Of a stretch of DNA of 64,000 bases, positions 33,609-45,757 are shown in pieces (within the stretch, counting starts at the first letter, position 1; the number at the start of each line of letters is the position of its first letter). Where the stretch lies: positions 248,001 to 312,000 of the forward strand of contig JALRME010000025.1 of assembly GCA_026120035.1 (NCBI GenBank), read 5' to 3'. The stretch is from Coleophoma eucalyptorum (lineage: Eukaryota > Ascomycota > Leotiomycetes > Helotiales > Dermateaceae). A model generated the notes under the pieces. The model searched no databases and had not been told where the DNA came from. It worked only from the letters and a program-made list of their open reading frames with translations. The translations under genes were made by a program, and so were the position numbers.

Positions 33609-35048
33609 ATGGCGTCTTCAAAATGTAGTGTTGGCTTCATTGGCCTCGGCGCCATGGGCTTCGGTATGGCAACACATTTAGTAAAGGCAGGATACCCTGT
33701 AAATGGCTTTGATGTATGGGCACCAACTCTCGAACGATTTGTAGCAGCCGGAGGCAAAGCAGCCTCGACCCCAAGAGACGCTGCAAAGAATACTCCGGTG
33801 CTGATTGTGATGGTCGCTACTGGTGCACAAGCGATGACGGCACTCTTTGCTCCTGACACTGGTGCTGTTCTGGATCTCCAAAAGAATGCCACAATTATCC
33901 ATTGCTCAACAACCCCACCTGAGCATGTTCCTGAGATGAGGAAGCTTCTAGATCAGCATGGTCGACAGGATGTCGAGTTAGTAGATGCACCTGTTTCGGG
34001 AGGCACGATTCGTGCAGCGGCTGGCACGCTCACGATCCTGGCTTCAGGGCCAGAGTCTTCTCTCAAAGCTGGCAATGAATTATTAGAGGAAATGGCTGGT
34101 GGAAATCTGTATATTATCCCCGGTGGACTGGGAGCTGGAACTAAGGTCAAGATGGTGCATCAAGTGCTTGCTGGTATCCATATTACCATGGCGAGCGAAG
34201 CGATGGGTTTTGCCGCTGCTCTGGGCCTAAACACTCGGAAGGCTTATGAGGCATTGAAGGAAGACCTTGCTGGCAGTTGGATGTTGGCAAATCGAGGACC
34301 ACATATGCTTGTGGATGACCCCACAGTATACTCGGCGCTGAACATCATCGGGAAGGATATGGTATGTACTAAATCTTCATGATAGGGAAAATGCTGACTT
34401 GTCTTAGGGAATCGTTTGCACCTCCGGCCGTATGGAGAAGTTCCCTCTTTTCCTGTCCTCAGCATCGGAACAAGTAATTTCTACGGGAGTACGATCAGGT
34501 CTTGGACTTATCGATGACGCACAGCTCACTCGCGTATACTTGCCAAAAGAATCTGATCTTGTGCTCAAGCAAGCAGCAGAATCATACGCATCAGAGGACT
34601 TTGACACGAAGTTACAGCTCGTCAAGCAAGTCCTGATGGGCGTCCACACCGTTGCGGCGGCGGAAGCTATGTCTTTTGGTGTGAAGGTAGGCTTGGACAC
34701 GAAGACCATGTACGATATTATTAAGGGCGCTGCTGGATCGAGTGAAATCTTTGTAGACCGTGTTCCGATGATCTTGGATGGGAAGTGGGAGAGCAAGAAG
34801 ACGGTGGCGAAAGCGTTGGACGAATTGGTAAGTTTCACACTGAGGTTCAACCACAGAAGGAAGATGCTAATATTTTACAGTCCGAAGCTTTAGAATATGC
34901 TGCTAAGATCAAGTATCCATTACACCTTGGAGGTACAGCTTTACAGATCTTCCATATGGCTGCTCAGCAGGGTCTGGCTGAGGAGCCGGACGTGGCGATA
35001 GTTAAAATCTGGGATGGTGCCTCCGGAGCGTATTTTCCCAGGGCATAA
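33609..35048 (+). CDS. Beta-hydroxyacid dehydrogenase (HIBADH/LtnD-like) with duplicated C-terminal domain
   Basis: Three exons (introns 34362-34407 and 34828-34880), 446 residues. N-terminal Rossmann fold with GFIGLGAMGFGMA (NAD(P) binding, residues 8-20), then DAPVSGGTIRAAAG, the substrate signature of beta-hydroxyacid dehydrogenases. The catalytic lysine lies in GAGTKVKMVHQ; the usual Asn four residues later is Gln. Unusually, the helical C-terminal domain is present twice: KVKMVHQVLAGIHITMASEAM (about 180-265) and KLQLVKQVLMGVHTVAAAEAM (about 325-440). Single-copy relatives are about 300 residues. Such two-domain forms are known in fungi and act on hydroxyacids such as L-threonate or 3-hydroxyisobutyrate; the substrate here is not known. 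An in-frame ATG at 33552 exists, but 33609 starts directly before the Rossmann fold. Confidence 0.88.
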
Positions 35049-35747
35049 GGAGCGAAAACCACCATTATAGATAATAAATGAAATAGATTGCTATTAAGAA
35101 GAAAGCACTATTATAACAAGTTTGAAGTAAATGGTCTGAAAACGTGGAGATTGGATTTGCGTGAGGAAACTACTCGGGTTCGCTTGTCACGAACGACACA
35201 AAGAGACACAAAAAGCATATCTAGGTCTGAATATTTAGATATTAACGGTTTAAATTAAATCCACCCAGGAGGCTCCAAAAAGCTTCCAAAATAGTATGCA
35301 TAAACAGCTTTAGTAGTTCAAGGTGTAACCAATTCTTTACGGGAGGTTTGAAACCAAAAATAAGGCCAGAATTTATAACAGAGGCACTGATAGCCCACAC
35401 TTTACAGGTTTTACTCTAATACATATATGGTAACCATTCTCGTTACAGTACCCCAACCTCGAATAGAGTGCCTCGGAGGATGGGCATGTACAATTTAGCC
35501 ATGGGCTCTTCAGCTACTCCAATCGGCTCGTTAAGTTCTTTTTTCTAATAAAGTCATACGAATACTAAGCGACCACATTAAGGGAATTTTTGGATTTGGA
35601 TGTATGATAGCCTACCTCGAAGCGCTGGGGTCACAGTCTTAGTTTGAGAAATTTGATAGTTTTTCTACCTACTTCATACCATGATCTATGATGCAGTCCT
35701 TCTATAAACGCCCACTAATGCATCGCATTATGCTATTCCTGTAATCC
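35049..35747. other. Intergenic gap between convergent genes
   Basis: 3' flanks of the dehydrogenase and transporter genes, A/T-rich, nothing else seen. Confidence 0.5.
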
Positions 35748-37618
35748 TCAAACCACCTCACTTGCTTTCTCGTTTAACAACATCTTTGATTCCTTTCTCG
35801 CTCTTTGGGCCCTGAGCTCCTCTTCCTCTTTTATTTTCTTCTCCTTCAAGAACTTGCAGAACTTGCTATTCTCTCTCAAAACGTCACCCTTCCAAAGGAA
35901 TAGAAACGGGATCGCACACATTAGTAAGCTGAGGAACCCTAATAAGCTACTGGCCCATGCGACACCCAAACGGTTATACATTGGTGTTGCCGCAAAAGGA
36001 AGAGAGGCACCTGCCAAGCTTCTGCATGTGCTTGCTGCAGCCATGGAGCTCGCGGCAAAGATCTCGTATGCGTCGGTCAGATAATTAAGCAGAGCCATGA
36101 AGATTAAAACGAAGCCGACGCCAAACGGGACACCAGCGAGCATGGGAACCCAGTATGGAATGCTCGCCCTGGCGGTCCAGCCCATCCAAAATAGAGCGAT
36201 GACGTAGAGGGGACCACCAATACAGGCAAGCGGCAATCGACGACTTTCTTCCTTCTGAGTCCAAGGCTTGTTAAGTTTCTGGGCTTTGTAGAGCATCGTA
36301 TCATACCAAAGAAAGATCAACGACGCCAAGAGAGCTCCGCCGCCAATGGGAAGGAACATCAAGCCTGAAACCCCTGCATTCTTACCATATATTCCTTCAT
36401 AGATGATGGGATAAGCTTCGAAGTACATGTAGAAGATCGCATAGGCTAAGCTCAAATACAGGCACGATGCTAAGACGATCAATTCCGAGATAAACATGCG
36501 GATAGGGCGAGTGAGAACGACTGTGGCCATTTGCTTGAAGCCTTTCTTTTCCATTTCGATGGGCGCAAAAATATTGGGGTTTCCAGATGTCTTGCGTAAT
36601 TTTGCGGCTTTGTTTTTCAGAATTACTGGGCCATAAGTTTCTGGGAGGCAGATCAAGAACGGCCATGCCACACCGGCAAAGATAAGACCAATCCAGAATG
36701 TCCATTTCCAACCAAGTACTGGAGATACAAAGCCCGATATCACAGGTGCAAGAAGAGGTCCAAACACAGTTCCCTAATCATTGTCAGTTGATGCTCACAA
36801 TACTTTTCGCCAATAACATACTCCAATAAATACAGCCATGGCTCTTCCTCGAGAGATCGGGTCGTGGTACATATCAGCATATATGCCTCCTGTGACAGTA
36901 ATCGGACTGCTTGCCATAACACCACAGATGAACCTGAAGACAAGCAATGCTGCCCAAGTTGGTGCCAGAGCACACCCCATCGCAAATACGGTATAGCCGA
37001 AGAAGGAGGATAACATTATTATTTTTCGTCCATATTGCTCTGAAAGAGGTCCAAATAATAAGGGGCCTAGGATGTATCCAACGAGGTATATCGACATTGG
37101 TAAAACTTCTTGCGCTCCGGAGCCGATGTGGAAATACGGGAGGAGTTCGGGTAGTGCATTCGACGGCAAAGCAGAGCCCATGGTACTGTTTAGGACAACC
37201 AACATCACTGTCCCGACCACGAAGAATTTCTTCCACTGTGACGATGTTAGATTCTCTTCTCAACCCTGAGTAATCATTCATACCGATGGCCAATTTACTG
37301 GATTCTCTGGATCCCCATCCTCCCAGTGTATGACTTTCTTATCGGTAATGCTCGATACATGGGAATTGGGAAACGACTCGATTCTGTTATCCTCTGCTTC
37401 GATTTCATACTGTCGAGTGGCATCTGCTTCATCTAGACCCGAAATGATTCGTGAAAGCCTACTCTCGTGGTCTGTGAGGTTGTGATTAGCGACGGGTAAG
37501 AGCGAAGGCGGGTGAATCAGATAAGCCACATACGCGTTGGCTGAGGGTAGTCGATTAAGCCGGCAGTGCTTGACTGTCTGTCACCTTGCGACGAGGTAGA
37601 TCTATCATGCGTAGCCAT
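35748..37618 (-). CDS. MFS multidrug/polyamine-type transporter (DHA1 family)
   Basis: Five exons... four introns would be too many: the model has four exons with introns 37541-37584, 37236-37283 and 36774-36821, giving 576 residues. Soluble N-terminus with WEDGDPENPVNWPSWKKFF, the typical entry to the first membrane helix in this family. Twelve membrane segments follow. The DHA1 motif A is LSEQYGRKIIM, and motif C-like GPLLAPVISGFVSPVLGW lies in helix 5. A central loop with CLPETYGP follows helix 6. The C-terminal tail is charged and cytosolic. Drug:H+ antiporters of this group (FLU1/TPO1-like) export polyamines, azoles or toxins. The small first exon (34 nt) was chosen because no ATG is in frame in exon 2 and the splice closes exactly. 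Substrate unknown. Confidence 0.9.
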
Positions 37619-38167
37619 GTTCTGCGTGCCCGTCTTCGGGAGCAAAGATCCATTGATAATGAGAAAACTTGCACGCACACAAGACAGAAAGAAATTTAAG
37701 GGCTGGTGACGATTGCGAGGACTTTAGATCTCAACGAAGCACTGCACTAAAACCTTCCACTCTTGACATAGCTGGGGTCACTTATCCCCGCAAGCGAGCA
37801 CCTCGTCTGCCAAAGACATAGCGTCTATTGGCTGTAGCACATGCAGAGTGCCGACAGAGCCGTCTTTTAGTAGCATTTCGGAATTCAATATCCATTTGTG
37901 GTCTTTGAGTTGGACGGCGTGGAGATACAGTCCCCTTGATCTACGAAGTATATCGGTCAGCGAGACGGCAGTTGCTGTGAAAGGGATATGAATGCTTGCA
38001 TGTGCTTCACACCCGAGTCATTGAAAAGCCACTGCGCCCTTCCTTATCCCTTCTTCACTTTTGTCACTGCAGACGGTGGCCGGATTGAACGACGTCGTAA
38101 TCTGGGTATACACAAAATTGTGCCTTCATAACTTTCATTTGGGGGTATCTTGGCGACCTTCGATTCT
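37619..38167. other. Intergenic gap
   Basis: Promoter of the DHA1 transporter and 3' flank of the prefoldin gene. No further feature seen. Confidence 0.5.
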
Positions 38168-38734
38168 CTATGTTTCCAGATTGATACTGCGTCCAAATCG
38201 CGCATACAGCTCGACCTTCAACTGCGACATTTCGTCCCTGATTGTGCCCAACTTTCCTTCCAGCTCTCCTACACTCTCTTCGATCTTCTCCGTTGATGTT
38301 GACAGCATTTCTTGGACTTCTGGAAGCGGCAGAGATATAAAGGAGTCACCGATCTTGTATCTGGGAGCTTATTAGAGACATTAGGGCTCTTTGAAGCGCG
38401 GTAAACATACGGCACCATATCGTCTTCGTCTGCAAGCTCGAGTTCATTGGAGATATCGTCCAGATCCTCCTTCTCTTTCTGCAGCACAGTTAGTCTTCTT
38501 GTCATGAAAGCTTCGCGCATAGAACCTCATACGTGTTTCGCCTTCAGCTCCTCCTCGAGCGCAAGCTCGCGTTGGTGTAATCGACTAAACTTATTGATCT
38601 TGTCCTGGTCTTCTCTGCGAACCTCGACCTCGTCGTTGCCGGTCGCCGCCTCATCTTCTTTGGAGAGCTGCGGGCGGCATTAGCATATGTACGAGTAGAG
38701 GATACATGGCGTAGCATACCATACGTCGCTGCAT
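38168..38734 (-). CDS. GIM3: Prefoldin subunit 4
   Basis: Four exons (introns 38668-38719, 38479-38532 and 38361-38410), 136 residues. Beta-type prefoldin: two long coiled-coil helices flank a beta hairpin. Visible: EDQDKINKFSRLHQRELALEEEL (first helix), KEKEDLDDISNELELADEDDMVPYKIGDSFISLP (hallmark of subunit 4) and EGKLGTIRDEMSQLKVELYARFG (second helix). Prefoldin is a hexameric cytosolic co-chaperone that passes nascent actin and tubulin to the CCT chaperonin. The first coding exon has only five codons, MQRRM; its splice site GTATGC and the acceptor fit well. Each junction falls within conserved sequence, so the model is reliable. Confidence 0.94.
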
Positions 38735-39408
38735 TGTGAAGTCTTTCGTGTATGGGGTCGTGTGGTCGGAGACAAGATTTCAGAAGCCTACAGAAGCTTT
38801 CGCGATTCCACTACAAACATCGCAAACAGAGCAAACTTAATGTCACGTGACCATCGACGGCCCCGCAATCTTATTTCCCGCTATGATGAAAAGAGGAGTT
38901 ATATCCTCAGTAAGTGCGACCCTGGAGACGGAAATCTCGCGCTCTTCTTTTGACCACTTCTACTTCTATCTTACAATTCTCTGGGATTTCGCCCTTACTT
39001 GTAGAAAAATGAGCGAAAAGAAGAGGACCCCCTTACTAGCTCTTTTCTTCATCCTACTAACTGCTGACTGCAGTAGAATAGGTAGCATCAAGTTATATTT
39101 TTGTTCAATTACTGAGACGAACCCATGCCAAGACCGGTACTCTCATTGGACAAGGATTACACAACTTCCTTGCTGCTTGACAACCGGGAATTCTGTGGCT
39201 TTCGTCTTGCATCCCGCTATCAGTTCATATTGTAGTTGTCAGGCGTGACAAGATAACAGCGTCCAGTAAGATAGACTCCCAAAGACTGGGATGTCGTTAG
39301 ATAGTCGGGCAGTCTCCGAGGCCTTTATCTCGTGGTATTTCTTTATATCTTACGTCACCCCATCTCTCTCAATTGTTCTGCATCTTTTGTGCCAGCTTGA
39401 CCAAATTA
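38735..39408. other. Divergent intergenic region
   Basis: Upstream region of the prefoldin gene (-) and the permease gene (+). A 133-codon plus frame at 38847-39248 has no recognisable domain and is probably chance. Confidence 0.5.
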
Positions 39409-41265
39409 ATGACAATGGCGGAAGCACCAGTAGCTGTGACCTCGGGCGCTGAACTACATCCTGATGTCGAGAAAACACTCAGTAAACAAGGAAATAATGT
39501 ACCACCTGAGGCATTATTGGCAGGGGAGGCAGATGCCGAACTTCTGGGTACGAAAGACGATATTTTAGAACCACTCAGAGTCTGACTTAAACAGCAAAAC
39601 TTGGATACAAGCAGGAACTGCGCAGGAATTTCACCCTGATCGAGGTCTTCGGCATCGCATTTAGTATTATGGGTCTTCTACCTTCCATCGCTTCGACCCT
39701 TTCCTTCTCGATTCCTGCTGGTCCTGTGGGTATGGTTTGGGGATGGTTCGTCGCGAGTGCTTTTATTTTCGTGGTCAGTCTCGCCATGGCTGATTTGGGT
39801 TCTGCCATGCCTACATCTGGTGGCTTATATTGGTGGTAAGACTGAGCAACACATATAAATGTGTTAGACTGATCAATCGACAGGACTCATTATTTTGCGT
39901 CGCCAAAAACTAGGAACGCATTGAGTTTCCTTGTTGGCTACTCAAATACTCTAGGTCTCGTCGGTGGCCTGTGTAGTATAGATTATGGATTTGCCTTGAT
40001 GTTCTGTGCTGTGTATGTCTCTTCCCACTTAGCGAAACTGAGCTAATTGTTCTAGTATCGTCGTCGCTCGAGATGGTAATTGGTCGCCTTCCAATGGTGT
40101 TGTGTACGCCGTTTTCCTTGGATGTGTACTTTGCCACGGCATCCTCGCATCAACACTATCCAAGATTATGGGCAAGCTGCAAACAGTCTTCGTGGTGATG
40201 AACTTAATCCTAATTCTTGCAACCATAATCGCGCTTCCTGTAGGAAAAGCAAGGAATTCGGAACGAAATGATGCCAGTTTCATCTTCGGACATCTCGAGA
40301 ATCTCACCACTTGGCCAACGGGATGGGCTTTTATGCTGAGTTGGCTAAGTCCCATCTGGACCATCGGTGGCTTCGACAGCTGCGTGCACATGAGCGAGGA
40401 AGCAGCAAACGCGGCCAAAGCGGTGCCTTACGGTATCATGATGAGTGTAGGCTCCTGCTGGATCCTCGGGTTCATCATTCTCATCGTCATTGCAGCCTGC
40501 ATTAATCCTGACCTCGAGGCTGTCCTTGACTCGGATTTTGGCCAGCCTATGGCTCAGATCTACTATGACGCTATAGGCAAGCACGGCACGCTGGGGTTGA
40601 TGTCTCTCCTCTTCATCGTGCAATTTCTGATGGGCCTCTCCATCCTCGTCGCCGCTTCACGTCAATCATGGGCCTTCTCCCGCGACGGCGCCCTCCCATT
40701 CTCGTCCTTCTTCCGACCCATCTCCCAGAAATTCGGCTATATTCCACTGCGTGCAGTCTGGGGCTGTGTATTCCTCGCCGCCATTCTCGGCCTCTTATGT
40801 CTCATTGCTCCCGCTGCAGCAAGCGCGCTGTTCTCTCTCGCCGTCGCAGGCAACAATCTAGCATGGGGCACGCCCATCTTCTGCCGCGTGGTCTGGGGCC
40901 AGCAAAAATTCGTCCCAGGCCCGTTCTACACGGGCAAGCGCTTCTCCACACCCATCGCGTGGCTCGCAGTCATCTTCCTCATCTTCGGCATCATCCTTGC
41001 CATGTTCCCGTCTAGCGGCCCGAACCCAACTGCGCAGTCCATGAATTATACCGTCGTCATTAATGTAGCGGTGTGGGGAGGCGCACTGGCGTATTACTTC
41101 ATTGATGCGAGAAAGTGGTTTACGGGTCCCAAGATGACAATTGAGACAGAAGGTTTGAGTGAGGAGCAGGCAGATGTTCTGGTACAGGAGGGACTGGCGC
41201 CGCCACCGGAGAAGGAGAGTGCGACGCCAACTGGCAAAGGGGATGGTGGAGCGGATTCTGCATAA
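39409..41265 (+). CDS. Amino-acid/GABA permease (APC superfamily)
   Basis: Four exons (introns 39548-39594, 39836-39883 and 40013-40055), 572 residues. Twelve membrane helices of the amino acid/choline transporter family (UGA4/HNM1-like). Visible: LIEVFGIAFSIMGLLPSIASTLSFSIPAGPVGMVWGW (helix 1 with the unwound substrate-site Gly), GSAMPTSGGLYWWTHYFASPK across a splice, GWAFMLSWLSPIWTIGGFDSCVHMSEEA (consensus signature of the family), and RDGALPFSSFF. Cytosolic termini, with a Pro/Glu-rich C-terminal tail. Plasma membrane or vacuolar uptake of GABA, choline or other amines is likely, but the exact substrate is not readable. The start at 39409 is the first ATG; a second Met is two codons later. 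Confidence 0.92.
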
Positions 41266-41869
41266 GTGGCAAGCTGTTTTGAGTAATCGAGGTTGAGGCT
41301 ATTTTGGTTGGTGTTTTGTAAGAGTCCTTCCGTCATGATCTAGCCCCCTCCCCCCTTCACTACCAATATATACCTGATCCTGCTATTTTATGCTAGCTAA
41401 GTCTTATTTCACCTCGCTCTCATAGAACTGATCTTACAAATGAAACATCTCCATGACCGTAGTCTTTATAATCTCCCCAATAAGCAAGTCTATGTGCTCT
41501 GATTGATTGCTCTATAAATTGCGATATCGGTTAATTTGCACGAAGTTCCATATGCACTATTCAAGCTATAATTGAACAACATATCCATCTTGCTATGGTT
41601 GATTCTTCCGAGATAGTACGATTTTGAAAATACTTTTTGCAGAAAGCTGAATAAATCTTACGATATATGTATAACATACCGATAATACTGCTATCCTATA
41701 GCTTCACGTAACTAGGGTATATACTATACTAAAAATTATATCTTTTCTCATATACAAAACCCTCTCTCATAATTCTGAATGCATCTTAATAACATAATGA
41801 AGCTTGAACATAGGATCTTATCATTGTGCTCGAAAGAACAACTTAGCAAAGACTGAACGGAGAATGGAT
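41266..41869. other. Intergenic A/T-rich gap
   Basis: 3' flank of the permease gene. No gene or repeat seen. Confidence 0.5.
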
Positions 41870-44334
41870 TTATCTTTTGCCGGTGTTGATCCACGCTTCG
41901 AACTTCTCCACTCGTGGCCTTCTCTGCCTATCAACTTCTCGTCGGCGGTCTGCCTGCTCATATTTCTCTCCGCTCGAGGACTCCTCGGTTGTTACTTGTT
42001 CAACCTGTGGTCTACTTGATCCTAATTTTCGCCGCTGATGAACCTTTTGGTCTTGGCCATCTTGCTCGTGTTCTTCATTTGTGGACTCTGCTCGCGACCT
42101 GCTTACTGGTCGCCTTCCCGGTCCTGACCGTCTCTGCTCGTCGACTACTTGCTCCCACAATCTCTCCACAATCCTAAACTCCTAGGGATATCCTCATCCT
42201 GCACACCCTGTATTGAGAGATAATTTCGACAAAATCCAAAGGCCTTCCGAGATTGTTTCGTTTCATCATGATGTCTTCTGAACACAGCTTCCCTTGTTAC
42301 AATAGTGCTTTGGAAAATCTCAGCTGACGCATCGTATTTCCCAGAATCTCTCAGCACCAATTGCAAGATCAAATTTGGTAGCAAGCGTATCCGTATCTTC
42401 TACACCTAATATCATTTCTTGAATCGATAGTGTTTTTCGAAGCATATTTTCGGCTTCTCCGAACTTCATCTGATCCGCTAGAATTGTACCTAATCCGGAA
42501 ACACTCCTTAAAATCTCGCGGTGTTCTGGACCGAGGAGTGTCTCCAAGCCTTCGATAGCACGCCGAAGTAAAACTTCAGCTTCATCAAAGTGGCCATTGA
42601 GTGTCTTCAACGTAGCAAGGAATCTCATGATTGACCAGATGAGGTAATTTTCGGGTCCAATTATAACTTCCCACTGGGAAAGAACCTGGTAGCATATTTG
42701 TTCGGCTTGAAGTTGGTCTCCTTGCGCAAATAACGCCCGAGCAATACCAAATTTGGCCCAAAGTGTACTTCTATCATCAGGACCTAGGTTTTTTTCTCTC
42801 CAAGCAAGAACCGTACGAAGCTGTTTCTCAGAATCTTTATTTATTCCTTGATGCAACAAATTAAGTGCAGAATTGTTCAGAGTGTGCATGGCCGCCTCAT
42901 TATCCAACCCGATAGTATCTTTGTAGTACTCTAGAATCTGCTGGTAAAACTCGGCCGCAATATCAAACTCGCTAAAGCATGATGATAAATAATATTGCAA
43001 GGTCTAATCTGACCATAATTGTGTTCTTCGATCTAAATCCAGAATAATGGTCCATCAATGGTAAACAAGTGATAAGTAGCTCCTTTGCTAATTTGAGGTT
43101 TCCAGATAAGCCGTGGAATCGCGTTTGTTTGTACAAAAGACAAGTAGTCTTAATAGATTGCACGAGACTGCTTAGCACAACTTGGGCATGGGGAAGTAGC
43201 ATAGAACACTTTGAGAGTTTATTGAAATCAGGGTCTGGGAAGACCGTTCCTACAGCCAGTAGCGCTTGGTGCTGCCATATAGAGAGTATGTCCTCGTCCT
43301 CAAGCCAACTCTGTACCGAACGCACAATAAGATGATGGATACCGAATAATCCTGAAGGTTTCTCCTGGTTGACTAGTGAGAAGTTTAGTAAAGAGTTCAT
43401 GTCTTTGGTAAAGTCATAGGAGCTATCGCAACGCTGTTGGAGCAACGACTTTTGTATTCCTTGACGAACAAGGCAGCACATAACAGACAGCAGGTCAGCT
43501 GCCGATGGACTTGTCTTTTTGATCTGTTCGAAGGATATCCTGCATGTCTTGATCACTGAGTTTGGGAATGCAGGATCACGTCTCAAAACTGCCATGTTCA
43601 TGGCGAGAAGCTCGACGTCGCGTGCTTCATCTTGAAGAAGCTGCAAATAATTCGCGACGCTCATTTGAGGATGTCGTTGTGTTATGTTCGCTGCGGCCTG
43701 GGTCATTGCAAGTGGAAGATAATCAAGGTCTTTGGCAAGTCTCGGTAGGTCTGGCTTCTCCTCGTGGGAGCTTATTGACAACCAAATCTATCGCATCTGC
43801 CTCCTGGAAGTAATCAACGGCAATAACCTGATCCAGCTTGCCCGCCAAGCTTTGGAACATCTGCGTCGGGGCCACCAAAGCCGGGCAATTCAATATATCT
43901 TGCGAGTTCTTTATAGCTTTCCTCGAACCTGGCCAGGCTACTTCCATGAATCCAAAACACGTAGCTTTCAGGCTGGCGCTCATGAAACTTGTACGCATAC
44001 TCAATTGCGATCTGAGACTTGCTACATGATCTTCTTTAGTATCTATCTAGTAGTGCGAGACTGGTGTGGCGCTATACCCTATTCCTCCGATACCCGTCAG
44101 CGCCGCCCATTTGCTTGTCACGAATTTATGTTCGATTTCATCAAGGATCACCTTGCGCCCAACGAAGTCTGGATCGCGTGCAAAAGGAACGAGGAAGATT
44201 TTTGACGGAGATTTCCAAGGCTTTGGGCCATTGTAGTGGTAGTTGGTAATGTTGCCAAGTGTAGCATGTGCGTTGTCGTATAGATCGATATAACGGTATT
44301 CGCTGCTCCTCATGTTGTGAGGGTCTTGCGCCAT
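41870..44334 (-). pseudogene. NB-ARC/TPR (NLR-like) pseudogene
   Basis: Starts well: an ATG at 44334, the classical VPFARDPDFVGR, then P-loop GIGGIGKSQIAIEYAY across intron 44022-44077. The NB-ARC domain then breaks: after GGPDADVP about 60-70 residues that should hold Walker B are missing, and LAGKLDQVIAVDYFQEADAIDLVV follows in another frame. A second shift leads to EEKPDLPRLAKDLDYLPLAMTQAAANI. A third near 42990 and a fourth near 42365 break the tetratricopeptide repeats (EAAMHTLNNSALNLLHQG and similar), and a basic tail to 41870 is in yet another frame. No N-terminal effector domain is present. Intact relatives act in fungal self/non-self recognition and cell death. Multiple lesions argue against sequencing error; no protein of normal function can be made. 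Confidence 0.85.
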
Positions 44335-44591
44335 GGTGTATCAAGCCAGAAACCTCTAATATTCAATACCCATTCATTGTGAGCAGCGCGACTAGCTGAG
44401 GCGCGAAGAAAATGAGATAATGTTGATGAGGCTGTGTATTCGAGAAGTGGTCAGGTCAGCTATTCAAGCAGTCCATGTGGGGCTGAGGCGGCTAATACCA
44501 GCATGCTATTTGATGCGCATGCAACTTATCGGAAATCTAACCTGCGGTTGGGTATCATGACGCCGGAAACACCATAACACCACTCTGTACA

Positions 44592-45757
44592 TTACCTCAA
44601 CTCCGGCTCGCCCATCCAATCCGGCTCAATCAGCCAATCCCTCTCCACAGCTCTGGGCTTCCTATGAAATTCCGGCGGGTCATCAATATCATAACTCTTG
44701 GTCGTAATGAATCCATTTCTACCCAATTTCTCATCTTTCGCATACACCTTCAAACCACGCACGTGTGTATCCTTGCCGTTTTGATGATTCTCCACGACTT
44801 TGACCTGGACAAGAAACGCGCGCAGAGTATTCCCATCTTCGCCTCCACCGACGTGATCGAGAGGAACATCGATCCAACCTTTTGGCTGCGAGAATTCGAG
44901 CACACTGAAGGGTAAAAGGTCGTGGTAGCCGGTGCCGGCTAGCAAAGTGATGCGCGTTGGAGTGTAAGATTCATCTGCTTCAAAATCGAGGAAGATGCGT
45001 ATAGACACGATGGACACGAGTCGGGAGAAGTGGATATTGAGATGGTGAGGTTGAGGTCCATCCGACCTAGAGATGGTTTGTTAGACTTGGTCCAAACTAC
45101 ATGTCTTGTGAACATACTGCCAGAATAGATCCGTATTGTCGTCCCTCAATGCCTCCACTCCACAACCAGGCTTGCAGCTTGAGACGGTCCAGCTCGCTAG
45201 ATTTCCAATTTCTTTGAGGCCCAAGGCCGTAGGGTCGAAAGGAGGGTCGATTTCCATAGGTACTGAGGAGCGGTTGTTAGCCTTGAATCTAAAGAAGCTT
45301 CGCAGCCACAAGTCCCTGGACAAGGGCGAGCCGGGTCGCCATCTTAAATTTGGAGATTGAATTGTCACAACAGTAGGGACGCGGAAGAGCGGGGCTTCTC
45401 TAGCCGGTGGCATAGTGCTAAGGCGTAGAGATGTAGAGATGTTGTACAGAGAAATTGCTTGCATGACGAACCTTCTTCAATGCCACCTTCCTCTTCTCCT
45501 TGCTCGTCGTCAATGTCCTCTACATCTGCACCTTCCTCTTCCTCGCCATCATCTAGTTCATCCTCGTCATCTCCGTCGTCTAAATCATCCTCCTCTACTT
45601 CCTCGTCGGTCTCGTCCAAGGGCGTGGCCAACGCAGAAATGGGAGTGATGTTCCTCGAAGACGATTCGTCGTACTGGCCTCGATTTCGCGCACGTCGTGC
45701 ATTCTCGTATATACTTCGCGCAGTTCGGGGCGATGGTGGCAGTGGAGATGGAGTCAT
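44592..45757 (-). CDS. APC10: Anaphase-promoting complex subunit 10 (DOC domain)
   Basis: Three exons, 301 residues. Intron 45067-45117 is typical; intron 45263-45471 is long (209 bp) and has a weak donor GTTCGT but a strong branch-acceptor (GCTAAC...CTCAG) and closes in frame. The DOC domain starts near residue 115: [49 protein letters not shown], then [29 protein letters not shown] and GWIDVPL. This jelly roll helps the APC/C ubiquitin ligase engage D-box substrates in mitosis. The C-terminus lacks an obvious Ile-Arg tail, which in other species docks on APC3; here it ends Glu-Leu-Arg. The N-terminal 95 residues are disordered and very acidic (Asp/Glu run), an extension absent from yeast Doc1. 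The in-frame region upstream of 45757 has no ATG. Confidence 0.9.
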
